Part shown: positions 44,016-55,120 of the stretch, piece after piece
How positions within the stretch are numbered: position 1 is the first letter of the stretch
How the letters are laid out: every line of letters begins with the position of its first letter
NCBI RefSeq assembly: GCF_029624655.1
Contig: NZ_JARRSA010000022.1
Location: 1-59,731 of the forward strand
Length of the DNA: 59,731 nucleotides
Direction: 5' to 3'
Origin: Roseicyclus salinarum
GTDB taxonomy: Bacteria > Pseudomonadota > Alphaproteobacteria > Rhodobacterales > Rhodobacteraceae
Notes under the pieces: generated by a model
What the model was told of the DNA's origin: nothing
The model's input: only the letters and a program-made list of their open reading frames with translations
Databases searched by the model: none
Translations under genes and position numbers: made by a program

Positions 44016-44828
44016 TCAGGTCTGAAGGAAGTCGTGGCGCCCGTCGGGGCGCAGCGCGCAGGCCGTCAGCCGCCCGGTCCGCCATGCGCCGGTGTCGAGC
44101 GCGATGCGCCCGTCCGCGAAGACGGGCCCCTCCATCTCGACATGGCCATGGGCGACCCATGTGCCGTCGGCGCGGGCCACGGCCTCGAACTCGGGGTGGC
44201 CCCACAGGAGCACGCGCGCGGATTGCGCGTCCATCGCGTGGACCGGGTCGGCGCCGGCATGGACGGCCCAGACGTTGCCCGAGTTCCAGCTGAGAGGCAG
44301 GCCGGCCATCCACTCGGCCAGGCCTTCGGGCATCGCCGCGCGCAGGCGGCGCGCCGCATCCTCGAAATCCGGGACCTTCGCGGCGGCCTGCATGTCGTCG
44401 GTGTCGATGCGGAAGCTCCTGAGCGTCGCGGCCCCGCCGGCGCGCATCCAGCGCGGCCCGCGCGTGACCGGATCGGCGAGGAAGTCGAGCAGCATCCGCT
44501 CGTGGTTGCCCATCAGGCAGATGACGTTCCGGGGGTAGTCGCGCGTCAGCTCGCGCAGGCGGGCGAGCGCCTCGGCGCTGTCGGGGCCCTGGTCCACATA
44601 GTCGCCCAGGAACACCAGTTGCGGATCGCCCGCCCCCGTGCCGCCGATATGCGCGTCGATGAGTTCCAACAGCAGTTCCAGCAGATCGGCGCGTCCGTGG
44701 ATGTCGCCCACGATGTAGGTCGCGCGTTCCGGGCGCGGGTGATCGGCCTCGGCGGCGCGTCCCGCGGTGGCGGGCGCGGCCTCGGGGCGGTCCTTGCGGC
44801 GGAGAAGCGAACGGACGGAGCGCATCAT
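44016..44828 (-). CDS. PrpE/ApaH-like serine/threonine-type metallophosphoesterase
   Basis: A 270-residue PPP-family phosphatase. Motifs in order are GDIHGRADLL (about residue 41), FLGDYVDQGPDS, LMGNHERML, VWAVHAGADP and WVAHGHVEMEG, giving a full di-metal site. The start is the first of two ATGs at 44828, with AGG 6 nt before. The N-terminal 35 residues are basic and Pro/Ala-rich and probably unstructured. Family members act on phosphoproteins or dinucleoside polyphosphates; the target is unknown. Confidence 0.82.
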   Translation of the reverse strand: MMRSVRSLLRRKDRPEAAPATAGRAAEADHPRPERATYIVGDIHGRADLLELLLELIDAHIGGTGAGDPQLVFLGDYVDQGPDSAEALARLRELTRDYPRNVICLMGNHERMLLDFLADPVTRGPRWMRAGGAATLRSFRIDTDDMQAAAKVPDFEDAARRLRAAMPEGLAEWMAGLPLSWNSGNVWAVHAGADPVHAMDAQSARVLLWGHPEFEAVARADGTWVAHGHVEMEGPVFADGRIALDTGAWRTGRLTACALRPDGRHDFLQT

Positions 44829-44914
44829 GATGCCTGACGTGCGACCTCGGTGGCGGGTTGGCAAGGGGAAAGGCGGACGCCGCGACGCCACGGGCCGCCC
44901 GCGTTGCAGATCGG

Positions 44915-47436
44915 CTAGTCCTGCGCCCGCAGAACGCGCGCGGGGCGCACGGAAAGCGGGCGCAGCGCGAAGCCGAGGCCCGCGATGAGCGTGGCGAGTG
45001 CGCCCCCGAGAACGATGGCCACCGCCGAGACCGGCTCGAACCGGTAGCTCGTGTCCATCACGAAGGTCGTGACGCTCCACCCGCCGAGGGCCCCCGCGGC
45101 GATGGCCACGAGACCTGCGGCCGCGCCCAGAAGCGCCGAGCGCAGGGCGAAGCTGGCGAGGATACTGCCCCGAGCGGCGCCCACCGTCTTGAGGACCGCG
45201 GCCTCGAAGACGCGGCCGCGCTCGCCCGCCGCCGCCGCACCGATCAGCACGATGAACCCTGTCAGAAGCGTCGCCGCCGCCCCGTAGGAGGTGGCCGCCG
45301 CAAGGCTGCGCAGCGCCTCGGCCACCTGGTCGATGGCGTCACGGACGCGGATCGCGGTGATGTTGGGCGCCGCGCCCGCCACGTCGCGCAGGATCGCGGC
45401 CTCGGCCTCGGGCTCGGCGTAGACGGTGGCGATGTGGGTATGGGGCGCGCGCGCAAGCGCGTTGCGCGACATCGTCAGCACGAAGCCGATGCCGGCATTC
45501 TCGAACTTCACCTCGCGCAGCGCCGCGATGCTGGCCGTGATGTCGCGCCCGAGCACGTTCACGGTGATCTCGTCGCCGATGCCGAGGCCAATCTCCTGCG
45601 CCTCCTCGGCGGCGAAGGCCACGAGCGGCGGGCCGGCGTAGTCGTCGGGCCACCAGTCGCCGGCCACGATCTCGCTGTCGGGCGGCGCCGTCTCCAGGTA
45701 GGTCAGCCCCCTGTCGCCCTGGATCACCCAGTGATCGCCCGCCACGTCCGCCGCGCGCGCGCCGTTGATGCGGGTGATGACGCCGCGCAGCATCGGGGCT
45801 GTGTCGACGCGGCTGACCGCCGGATCGTTTTCGACCCGGTCGAGGAAGGGGCCCAGCTGGTCGGGCTGGATATCCACGAAGAAGTAGGTCGGCGCGACCT
45901 CGGGCAGGTCGCGCTGGATCGCGGCGCGCAGGTTGGCGTCGATCTGGCCGACGGAGGCCAGCACGGCAAGGCCGAGGCCGAGCGACAGGACCACCGATGT
46001 CGCCTCGGACCCCGGCCCGCCCACGGCGCCGAGCGCGGTGCGCAGCGCGGTGCGCCCCCGCACCCAGCGGCTGCGCGCGGCACGGCGCGACACCGCGCGG
46101 ATCAGACGCGCCGACAGCGCGAGCAGGACGAGCGCGCCGAGGATGCCGCCAGCGGTGCCGAGCGCGAGTTCGGGGATGCCCGACAGCGTCACGGCCAGCC
46201 CGACCAGCAGAAGGGCCAGCCCGGCGATCACGGCGAGGTAGACCGGACGCGGCAGCCCGCGCGACGGCCCGGCGGCGTCGCGGTAAAGGGCCGCCGCGCG
46301 CACCTGTTCGGTCCGTGCCAGCGGCCAGAGCGTGAAGATCAGCGCCGTCAGCACCCCGTAGAGCGCGGCCTCGGCGAGCGGTGCGGGATAGACCGAAACG
46401 GCGATCGGCACCGGCAGCCGCGCCTCGATCACGGGCGCGAGCGCAAGCGGGATCACGGCCCCGAGCACGATCCCCGCGCCTACGCCCGCCAGCGTCAGAA
46501 GGCCGATCTGCGCGAAGTAGGCCGTGAAGATCGTCCGCCCCTCGGCGCCGAGCGTCTTGAGCGTCGCGATGGTCGCGATCTTGCCCTCGAGATAGGCGCG
46601 CACCGCCGAGGACACGCCGATCCCGCCCACGGCAAGTCCCGCGAGCCCGACCAGCACGAGGAAGGCACCGATCCGCTCGACGAATTCCTGCACTCCCGGC
46701 GCGCCGTTCCGCGCGTCGCGCCAGCGCATCCCGGTGTCGGCGAAGCGCCCCGCGGCCTCGGCCTCGAGCGCCGCGAGATCGGCGCCGGGGGGCAGCGCGA
46801 GGCGATAGTCCGTGTCGAACAGCGTGCCGGGCTGCAGCAGCCCCGACGCCTCGAGCGCATCGAGCCGCACGATGGACCTCGGCCCGAGCGCGAAGCCGCC
46901 CGCCGCGCCGTCAGGCTCGACCTCGAGCAGGGCGCGCAGCTCGAAGTCCTGCGTCCCCAGGCGCACGGTGTCGCCGACGGAAAGCGCGAGGCGGTCCACC
47001 AGAAGCCGCTGCATCACGATGCCCGGAAGCGCCCGCGTCGCGAGCGCGTCCGCCAAGGGCATGTCCGGTTGCAGGACCACGTCCCCGTAAAGCGGATAGG
47101 CGCCGTCGATGCCGCGCACCTGCGTCAGCGCGCGCTCGGTCGCGCCGTCGCGGTCGAGCGTCACCATCGAGCGGAAATCGACGGTTTCCGAGACGGCCGT
47201 GGCGATCCGCTCCATGAAGGCGCGCTCGTCCTCGCTTGCGAAGCGGTAGGTGAAGCTCATCTGCGCGTCGCCGCCGAGGATGGCCGCCCCTTCGCGCGAC
47301 AGGCCTGCCTCGATCGCCTCGCGCACGCTGCCGACGGCTGCGATGGCGGCCACGCCGAGGGCGAGACAGGCGAGGAAGATGCGGAAGCCGCGAAGGCCGC
47401 CGCGCAAGTCCCGTGCCGCGATGCGAAGCGCGATGT

Positions 47437-47440
<4 letters not shown>
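44915..47440 (-). CDS. FtsX/MacB-type ABC permease (YbbP-like)
   Basis: An 841-residue permease with N-terminal, central and C-terminal helix clusters and two large periplasmic domains, as in YbbP. FtsX-like segments are AGLAVGGIGVSSAVRAYLEGKIATIATLKTLGA (cited as KIATIATLKTLGA, near 276) and VLKTVGAARGSILASFALRS near 748. It starts at GTG overlapping the ATPase stop (GTGA). With YbbA and TesA it forms a conserved trio proposed to extract or process lipids at the inner membrane. Confidence 0.87.
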
Positions 47441-48130
<690 letters not shown>

Positions 48131-48132
<2 letters not shown>

Positions 48133-48847
48133 GACTGAACGCCTCGGTTCATTTTGCTCTTGGGCATATGGGGCCGTCCGGCGCGTCGGCAAGGCGGGCG
48201 CGGTGGCGCTGGGGCTTGCCGCGACGCTGACCGGGACGGCGTGGGCCGAGGACGATCCGGTCACGATCGTGGCGTTGGGCGACAGCCTGACACAGGGCTT
48301 CGGGCTGGTCGACGGCGCGGGCTTCGTGCCGCAGCTGGAGGCATGGCTGCAGGCGCGCGGCCATGACGTCGAGGTGCAGAACCACGGCGTTTCGGGCGAC
48401 ACGACGGCGGGCGGCCTTGCGCGGGTGGCATGGGCGCTCGGTCCCGAGGCGGACGCCATGATCGTGGCGCTGGGCGGCAACGATCTTTTGCGCGGGCTTC
48501 CGCCCGGCACCAGCCGCGCGAACCTTGACGGGATCCTCGCCGAAGCCGAGGCGCGCGGCCTGCCCGTCCTGCTGGTGGGGCTGAACGCGCCGGGCAATTA
48601 CGGGCCGGACTACAAGGCCGAGTTCGACGCGATCTATCCCGAGCTGGCGGCGCAATACGGCGCGATCCACGTCGAAAGCTTCCTTGGCGCGCTTGAACGG
48701 GCGGCGGACGCGGACCGCGCGGGGGCGATCGCCCGCTACATGCAGCCGGATGGGCTGCACCCGAACGCCGAGGGCGTCGCGCTGATCGTCGAGGCGCTGG
48801 GCCCCGAGGTCGAGGCGCTGCTGGAACGTGTCGGCGCGGGATCTTGA
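48131..48847 (+). CDS. tesA: Secreted GDSL/SGNH esterase (TesA-like arylesterase)
   Basis: A 238-residue SGNH hydrolase. A long signal peptide (hydrophobic stretch about 24-38, cleavage after AWA39) precedes block [12 protein letters not shown] near residue 46, the oxyanion GVSGDT and GGNDLLRG, and the catalytic PDGLHPN near residue 208. It is a periplasmic thioesterase, protease I or lysophospholipase by family. The ribosome-binding site is weak and the start overlaps the divergent ATPase start, but no better downstream start keeps the signal peptide. Confidence 0.87.
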
Positions 48848-48927
48848 GGCCGGGCCGGGGGCCGCGGCGGCTTGCCCTCACCGCAGGGGGCGGTAGGCTT
48901 GCGGCGAAGATCGCAGGGAGGATCCCC

Positions 48928-50413
<1,486 letters not shown>

Positions 50414-50421
<8 letters not shown>

Positions 50422-51253
50422 GCGCGGGACCCTGCGCGCGGCGCTGGCGCAGATGCGCTCGGCCGACACGCACGACGCCAATATCGAGACGGTCGCGGCG
50501 CTGGCGGCCCAGGCCGCGGCGCAGGGGGCGGAGCTTCTGTGCCTGCCCGAGGTGGCGGGGCTGATGAACCGCGACGCCGAGGCCGCCCGCAGGCAGGTCG
50601 TCGCGGCCGCGGACGACCCCTTCATCGCCGCATGCCGCGACCTCGCCTCGACGCACGGGATGTGGATCAACATCGGCTCGACCCCGGTTCTGGCGCCCGA
50701 CGGGCGTTTCCTGAACCATTCGGCGGTGATCGACGACACCGGCGCGATCCGGGCCGAGTACGACAAGGTCCACCTGTTCGACGTGGCCATCGAGGGCCAG
50801 GCGCCGATCGGCGAATCCAAGCGCTTCGCCCCGGGCACCGAGGCGGTGATGGCGGACACGCCCTGGGGCCCCTGGGGTCTGTCGATCTGCTACGACCTGC
50901 GCTTTCCCTACTTCTACCGCCGCTACGGGCAGGAAGGCGCGCGCCTGATCTTCATCCCTTCCGCCTTCACGGTGCCCACGGGCCGCGCGCATTGGGAAGT
51001 CCTGCTGCGCGCCCGCGCCATCGAGACGGGCGCCTTCGTGCTGGCCGCCGCGCAGGCGGGCGACCATGCCGACGGGCGCGAGACGTGGGGCCACGCGCTG
51101 GCCGTCGATCCCTGGGGGACGGTGCTGGCCGATCTCGGGCGCGAGGCGCCGGGGCTTGCCGTGCTCGACCTCGACCTCACGCGGGTGGAGGCCGCCCGGC
51201 GCCAGATCCCGGCCCTGCGGACGGGGCGCGACGTGCCGCTCAGGCGGGTCTAG
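50414..51253 (+). CDS. Nitrilase-superfamily amidase (Nit1/omega-amidase-like)
   Basis: A 279-residue carbon-nitrogen hydrolase, probably starting at GTG 50414. The catalytic triad is visible: Glu in LCLPEVAGL (about 42), Lys in YDKVHLFDV (about 117) and Cys in [10 protein letters not shown] (about 159). These context residues match the Nit1/Nit2 group, which removes deaminated glutathione or acts as omega-amidase. Cytoplasmic. It overlaps glpK by 8 nt. Its TAG overlaps the stop of a convergent small gene in a CTAG. Confidence 0.87.
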
Positions 51254-51411
51254 CGCCGCCGCGTCATCATGAAGACGCCGCAGAGGGCCACGGCCGTCAG
51301 GATCATCGCCCATTCGAGGCCGTGGGGGTGGACGTGGGCGCCCGCGGTCTCGTGCGCCGAAAGCGCCGAGGGGACGAGGGCGAGGCCGATTGCGGAAAGT
51401 GCGCGTGTCAT
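51250..51411 (-). CDS. Small His-rich exported membrane peptide (53 aa)
   Basis: A 53-codon gene with a strong ribosome-binding site (ACAGGAGA, 8 nt before ATG). The product has a signal-like segment ending at ALSAHE (about residue 20), a short His-rich stretch (HETAGAHVHPHG), one membrane helix (WAMILTAVALCGVFMM) and an RRR tail. The layout is coherent: exported N-side with metal-type histidines, cytoplasmic arginines. I recall similar small proteins in Rhodobacteraceae but cannot name a function. The stop shares CTAG with the convergent amidase gene. Confidence 0.65.
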   Translation of the reverse strand: MTRALSAIGLALVPSALSAHETAGAHVHPHGLEWAMILTAVALCGVFMMTRRR

Positions 51412-51680
51412 CCGGTGTCTCCTGTGGTTCGGGCCCGTGGGCCGCGACGCTCCCGATCGCTAGCGGGCGCGGCCCGGCCGGTAAACCGTGACGGCCGCAC
51501 GCCGCGCGCGGATCGCGCCTGCGCCTCCGGCGGTGCATGCCGGGGCGCCATCTGCCGGCGATTTCATCGCTTTGCGGATGACGGACGCGCGACGCGCGCG
51601 CCGGCCGCTAAGCCTTGCCTCGCGCGGGCATCCCTGCTTGAGGTTGCACGGAACGTCCCCGGTCGGAGGCTCGCCGCGAC
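51412..51680. promoter_or_regulatory. Divergent region between the His-rich peptide and DadA-like genes
   Basis: The 269-bp spacer separates two divergent genes. It holds GC-rich self-complementary stretches (for example GGGCCC near 51431) but no convincing operator. A GGAGG lies 11-15 nt before the downstream ATG at 51681. Confidence 0.35.
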
Positions 51681-52922
51681 ATGACGGATTTCGACATCGC
51701 CGTGGTCGGCGCGGGCATCGTCGGCACCAGCTGCGCGCTGTGGTCGGCGATGCGCGGGCACCGCGTCGTGCTGATCGATCCCGCCGAGCCCGGATCGGGC
51801 ACCAGTTCCGGCAACGCCTGCACGCTGGCGACCTATGGCTGCCTGCCGGTGAACGATCCTTCGGTTCTGACCGGCCTTCCGCGCCTTCTGTGGGGGCGTG
51901 ACAGTCCCGTGTCGATCTCGTGGGGCCATGCGCTGTCGCATCCGGGCTGGATGCTGTCCTTCCTCGCCAATTGCCGCGCCGCGCGGTCGCGCGAGATCGC
52001 GGGGCACCTGGCCGCGCTCCTGTCCCATGCCGATGCCGGGCTGAACCCGCTGATCGCCGAGGCGGGGGCAGAGGACCTTGTGGTGGCGCGCGGCCAGATC
52101 ACGGTCTGGTCGACGCCCGAGGGCGCGAAGGGGGCCGAGCGCGGCCTTGCCCTGCGCCGGTCGCTTGGCGTGACGGTCGAGGACCTGACGCCCGAGGAGG
52201 CACTGGGCCTCGAGCCGGGCCTCGCGCTGCCGGTCGAGCGTGCGGTCCTCTATCGCGAGGCGCGCCATGTCCGCGACCCAGAGGAGCTGGTGCGGCGCCT
52301 CCACGCCCGCTTCGCCGCGCTGGGGGGCGCGACGCTGGCGGCGAGGGTGTCAGCCACGCGGGCCGATCACGCACTGGTGCGGATCGACGCGGGGGGCGAC
52401 ACCCTGACGGCAGGCCGCGCCGTGATCGCCGCCGGCGCGTTCTCGGGCGCGATCAGGGGCGGCGGGGCCGAGCGGATGCCGCTGGGGACCGAGCGCGGCT
52501 ACCACCTGCTTTTCGCGGACGAGGCGGGGCGGCTGACCCGTCCCGTGGGCTGGGCCGAAGGCGGGTTCTACGGCGTGCCGATGGCGAAGGGACTGCGTTT
52601 TGCGGGCACCGTCGAGATCGCGGGCCTCGGCGCGCCCCCGAACGCGCGCCGCCTCGCGTGGATGCAGCGCAAGGCCGCCGAGTTCGTCGGGCCCTTGCCC
52701 GCGCCCACGTCCACGTGGCTCGGCTATCGCCCGACGATGCCGGATTCGCTGCCGGTGATCGGCCAAAGCCCGTCCTCGGGGCGCATACTGCACGCTTTCG
52801 GGCACCAGCACCTCGGCCTGACGCTGGGCGGGATCACGGGCCGGATCGTGGCCGACATGGCCGAGGGCCGCAGTCCCAACGTGGTCCTCGACGCCGTGCG
52901 CCCCGACCGGCGTTTCGCCTAG
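51681..52922 (+). CDS. dadA: FAD-dependent D-amino-acid dehydrogenase-like oxidoreductase
   Basis: A 413-residue DAO-family flavoprotein. The N-terminal FAD motif is IAVVGAGIVGTSCALW (residues 6-21), followed by GSGTSSGNACTLATYG. C-terminal WLGYRPTMPDSLPVIG and HAFGHQHLGLTLGG match DadA. It oxidises a D-amino acid or secondary amine to the keto acid plus ammonia, feeding electrons to the membrane. Its stop overlaps the convergent eutC stop in CTAG. DadA identity rather than another DAO member is probable, not certain. Confidence 0.82.
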   Translation: MTDFDIAVVGAGIVGTSCALWSAMRGHRVVLIDPAEPGSGTSSGNACTLATYGCLPVNDPSVLTGLPRLLWGRDSPVSISWGHALSHPGWMLSFLANCRAARSREIAGHLAALLSHADAGLNPLIAEAGAEDLVVARGQITVWSTPEGAKGAERGLALRRSLGVTVEDLTPEEALGLEPGLALPVERAVLYREARHVRDPEELVRRLHARFAALGGATLAARVSATRADHALVRIDAGGDTLTAGRAVIAAGAFSGAIRGGGAERMPLGTERGYHLLFADEAGRLTRPVGWAEGGFYGVPMAKGLRFAGTVEIAGLGAPPNARRLAWMQRKAAEFVGPLPAPTSTWLGYRPTMPDSLPVIGQSPSSGRILHAFGHQHLGLTLGGITGRIVADMAEGRSPNVVLDAVRPDRRFA

Positions 52923-53674
52923 GTCTCGGGGCCGGGCAATGCGCCCGAGGCGAGCGTCCGGCTCAGCTCGACGCCGCTTTGGCCGGTCCGCCGCATCGCG
53001 AGGATCAGGCGTTCGGCCTGGAACGCGGCCTCCGCCACGCCGGTGCCCGCGTCGCGCACGTTCGAGATGCAGTTGCGCGCGCTGTCGGGCGTTCCCGGGC
53101 GCGGTCCGTGCGTGACGTAGATCCCGAGGCTGTCGGCCGCCGACAGGCCGGGGCGTTCCCCCAGCGCCATCACGACGGTTTCCGCACCCATCGCCCGCGC
53201 GATCCCGTCGCCGAGGGCGACGCGCGCCTGCCGCGCGAGGATCACGGGGCCGACGCGCAGTCCCGATGCGGCCAGGCGGTCGGCCAGCGCCGAAAGGAAG
53301 GCGACCCCGTTCAACGCCACCGCCGTCGCCGACAGCCCGTCGCCCAGCACCAGCGCCACGTCGGCCGGTCCGGCGCCGGCCAGCGCGGCCTCGGCGTCGC
53401 TGGGCAGCCGCCTGCCGAGGTCGGGGCGGCGGATGAACGTGTCGCGGTCGCCCGCAAGGCTCGTCACCGTGCGATGCGCAAGGCCCGACCGTTCGAGCGC
53501 GGCGCGCAGCGCGGGCAGGTCCATCTCGGCCTCGACCGCCGCCCGCGCCCGCGCGTGGTCCAGCGCGAAGGCCAGCGCGTCGCCCGTCGAAAGGGCCCGC
53601 CCGCGCGCGCCGAAGGTCAGCCGCGCCTCCGTGAGGGCGCGGATCTCGTCCCGGGTGATCTCGTTGCGGGTCAT
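52919..53674 (-). CDS. eutC: Ethanolamine ammonia-lyase small subunit
   Basis: A 251-residue EutC. It starts at 53674 (MTRNEITRDEIRALTEARL) and overlaps the eutB stop by ATGA. Recognisable segments are ARLTFGARGRALSTGDALAF near residue 18, VALVLGDGLSATAV near 107, and NCISNVRDAGTG near 205. These contribute to the B12-binding heterodimer. It is co-transcribed after eutB, as expected for obligate partners. Confidence 0.92.
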   Translation of the reverse strand: MTRNEITRDEIRALTEARLTFGARGRALSTGDALAFALDHARARAAVEAEMDLPALRAALERSGLAHRTVTSLAGDRDTFIRRPDLGRRLPSDAEAALAGAGPADVALVLGDGLSATAVALNGVAFLSALADRLAASGLRVGPVILARQARVALGDGIARAMGAETVVMALGERPGLSAADSLGIYVTHGPRPGTPDSARNCISNVRDAGTGVAEAAFQAERLILAMRRTGQSGVELSRTLASGALPGPET

Positions 53675-55044
53675 GCCGGAAGCCTCAGGCGTCCGAACGC
53701 GGCGTCGAGCGCGGGCAGCGCCGCGCCGGGCGAGCCGATGCCGTTGCGCGCCATCCACTCGGCGAATTCCGGGGCGGGCGGGCGGCCCAGCGTGTCGCGG
53801 ATGAAGTGCGCGTCATGGAACGACAACGACTGGTAGTTCAGCATGATGTCGTCCGCGCCGGGCACCGTGATGACGAAGTTCACCCCTGCCGCCGCCAGCG
53901 CGGTCAGGAGAATGTCCATGTCCTCCTGATCCGCGTAGGAGTGGTTCGTGTAGCAGACGTCGACCCCCATCGGCAGCCCGAGAAGCTTGCCGCAGAAGTG
54001 ATCCTCGAGCCCCGCGCGGGTGATCTCCTTGCCATCCGCGAGGTATTCCGGCCCGATGAAGCCCACAACCGTGTTGACCAGAAGCGGGCGGTAGGCCCGC
54101 GCGACGGCATAGGCGCGCGTCTCCATCGTCTGCTGGTCCATGCCGTGATGGGCGTCCGCGGACAGCGCGGCGCCCTGCCCGGTTTCGAAATACATCAGGT
54201 TCGCGCCCTCGGGCGCGCGCCCCAGCCCCCGGACCGCGTCCCGCGCCTCGTCCAGCAGGGCCAGCGTGACGCCGAAGCCCGCGTTCGCCTTCCGCGATCC
54301 CGCGACGGACTGGAACACGAGGTCCACGGGCGCCCCGCGCTCCATCGCCGCCAGCGCCGTCGTGACATGACCGAGGCAGCAGGTCTGCGTCGGGATGTCG
54401 AGCTGCGCCCGGATCGCGTCCAGCACCTCGCAGATGCGGACGTAGTCGGCCACGGCATCGGTCGCCGGGTTGACGCCGATCACCGCGTCGCCGGCCCCCA
54501 TCAGCAGCCCGTCGAGCGCCGACAGCGCGATCCCCCGGCTGTCGTCGGTGGGGTGGTTGGGCTGGTTGCGCGTCGAAAGCCGGCCGCGAAGTCCGATCGT
54601 CGAGCGGAACCGCGTGACGACCTCGATCTTCGCGGCGGCCGCGATCAGGTCCTGCGCACGCATGATCTTCGAGACCGCGGCCGCCATCTCGGGCGTGATG
54701 CCCCAGGCGATGCCGGCGATGTCCCGCCCGGTCGTGGCGGGGTCGAGCAGCCAGTCGCGCAAGCCCCCCACGGTCAGCGCGGCGACGGGCGCGAAGGCCG
54801 CGGCATCGTGCTGGGCCGCGATCAGGGCGGTCACGTCGTCGTCCTCGACCTCCAGCACGTCGGTCAGGAAATCGGCGAGGGCCACGTCGGCGAGGCAATG
54901 CTGCGCCGCGATCCGCTCCAGCGGGCCTTCGGCGGCGATCCCGGCCAGCGCGTCGCCCGACCGTGCTGGCGACGCCCTGGCGAGAAGCGCCTTGAGCGAG
55001 GGGAACCCGAAGAGCGTTCCGTTGATGGTCGCGCGGTAGCCCAT
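53671..55044 (-). CDS. eutB: Ethanolamine ammonia-lyase large subunit
   Basis: A 457-residue EutB, normal length when started at 55044 (MGYRATINGT). Upstream in-frame residues are non-conserved. It has LKALLARASPARSGD, RLSTRNQPNHPTDDSRG, QTCCLGHVTT, YFETGQGAALSADAHHG and CYTNHSYADQEDMD, covering the substrate and cobalamin interface. The enzyme converts ethanolamine to acetaldehyde and ammonia using adenosylcobalamin. No microcompartment, EutA reactivase or acetaldehyde dehydrogenase gene is in the window. Confidence 0.93.
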   Translation of the reverse strand: MGYRATINGTLFGFPSLKALLARASPARSGDALAGIAAEGPLERIAAQHCLADVALADFLTDVLEVEDDDVTALIAAQHDAAAFAPVAALTVGGLRDWLLDPATTGRDIAGIAWGITPEMAAAVSKIMRAQDLIAAAAKIEVVTRFRSTIGLRGRLSTRNQPNHPTDDSRGIALSALDGLLMGAGDAVIGVNPATDAVADYVRICEVLDAIRAQLDIPTQTCCLGHVTTALAAMERGAPVDLVFQSVAGSRKANAGFGVTLALLDEARDAVRGLGRAPEGANLMYFETGQGAALSADAHHGMDQQTMETRAYAVARAYRPLLVNTVVGFIGPEYLADGKEITRAGLEDHFCGKLLGLPMGVDVCYTNHSYADQEDMDILLTALAAAGVNFVITVPGADDIMLNYQSLSFHDAHFIRDTLGRPPAPEFAEWMARNGIGSPGAALPALDAAFGRLRLPA

Positions 55045-55120
55045 GGGCGCGAGTTCACCACGCGCGGAAGGACGGGACAAGCCGCCGCGTCACCCAAGGG
55101 CGGCGCGGCGGCCCGGCGCG

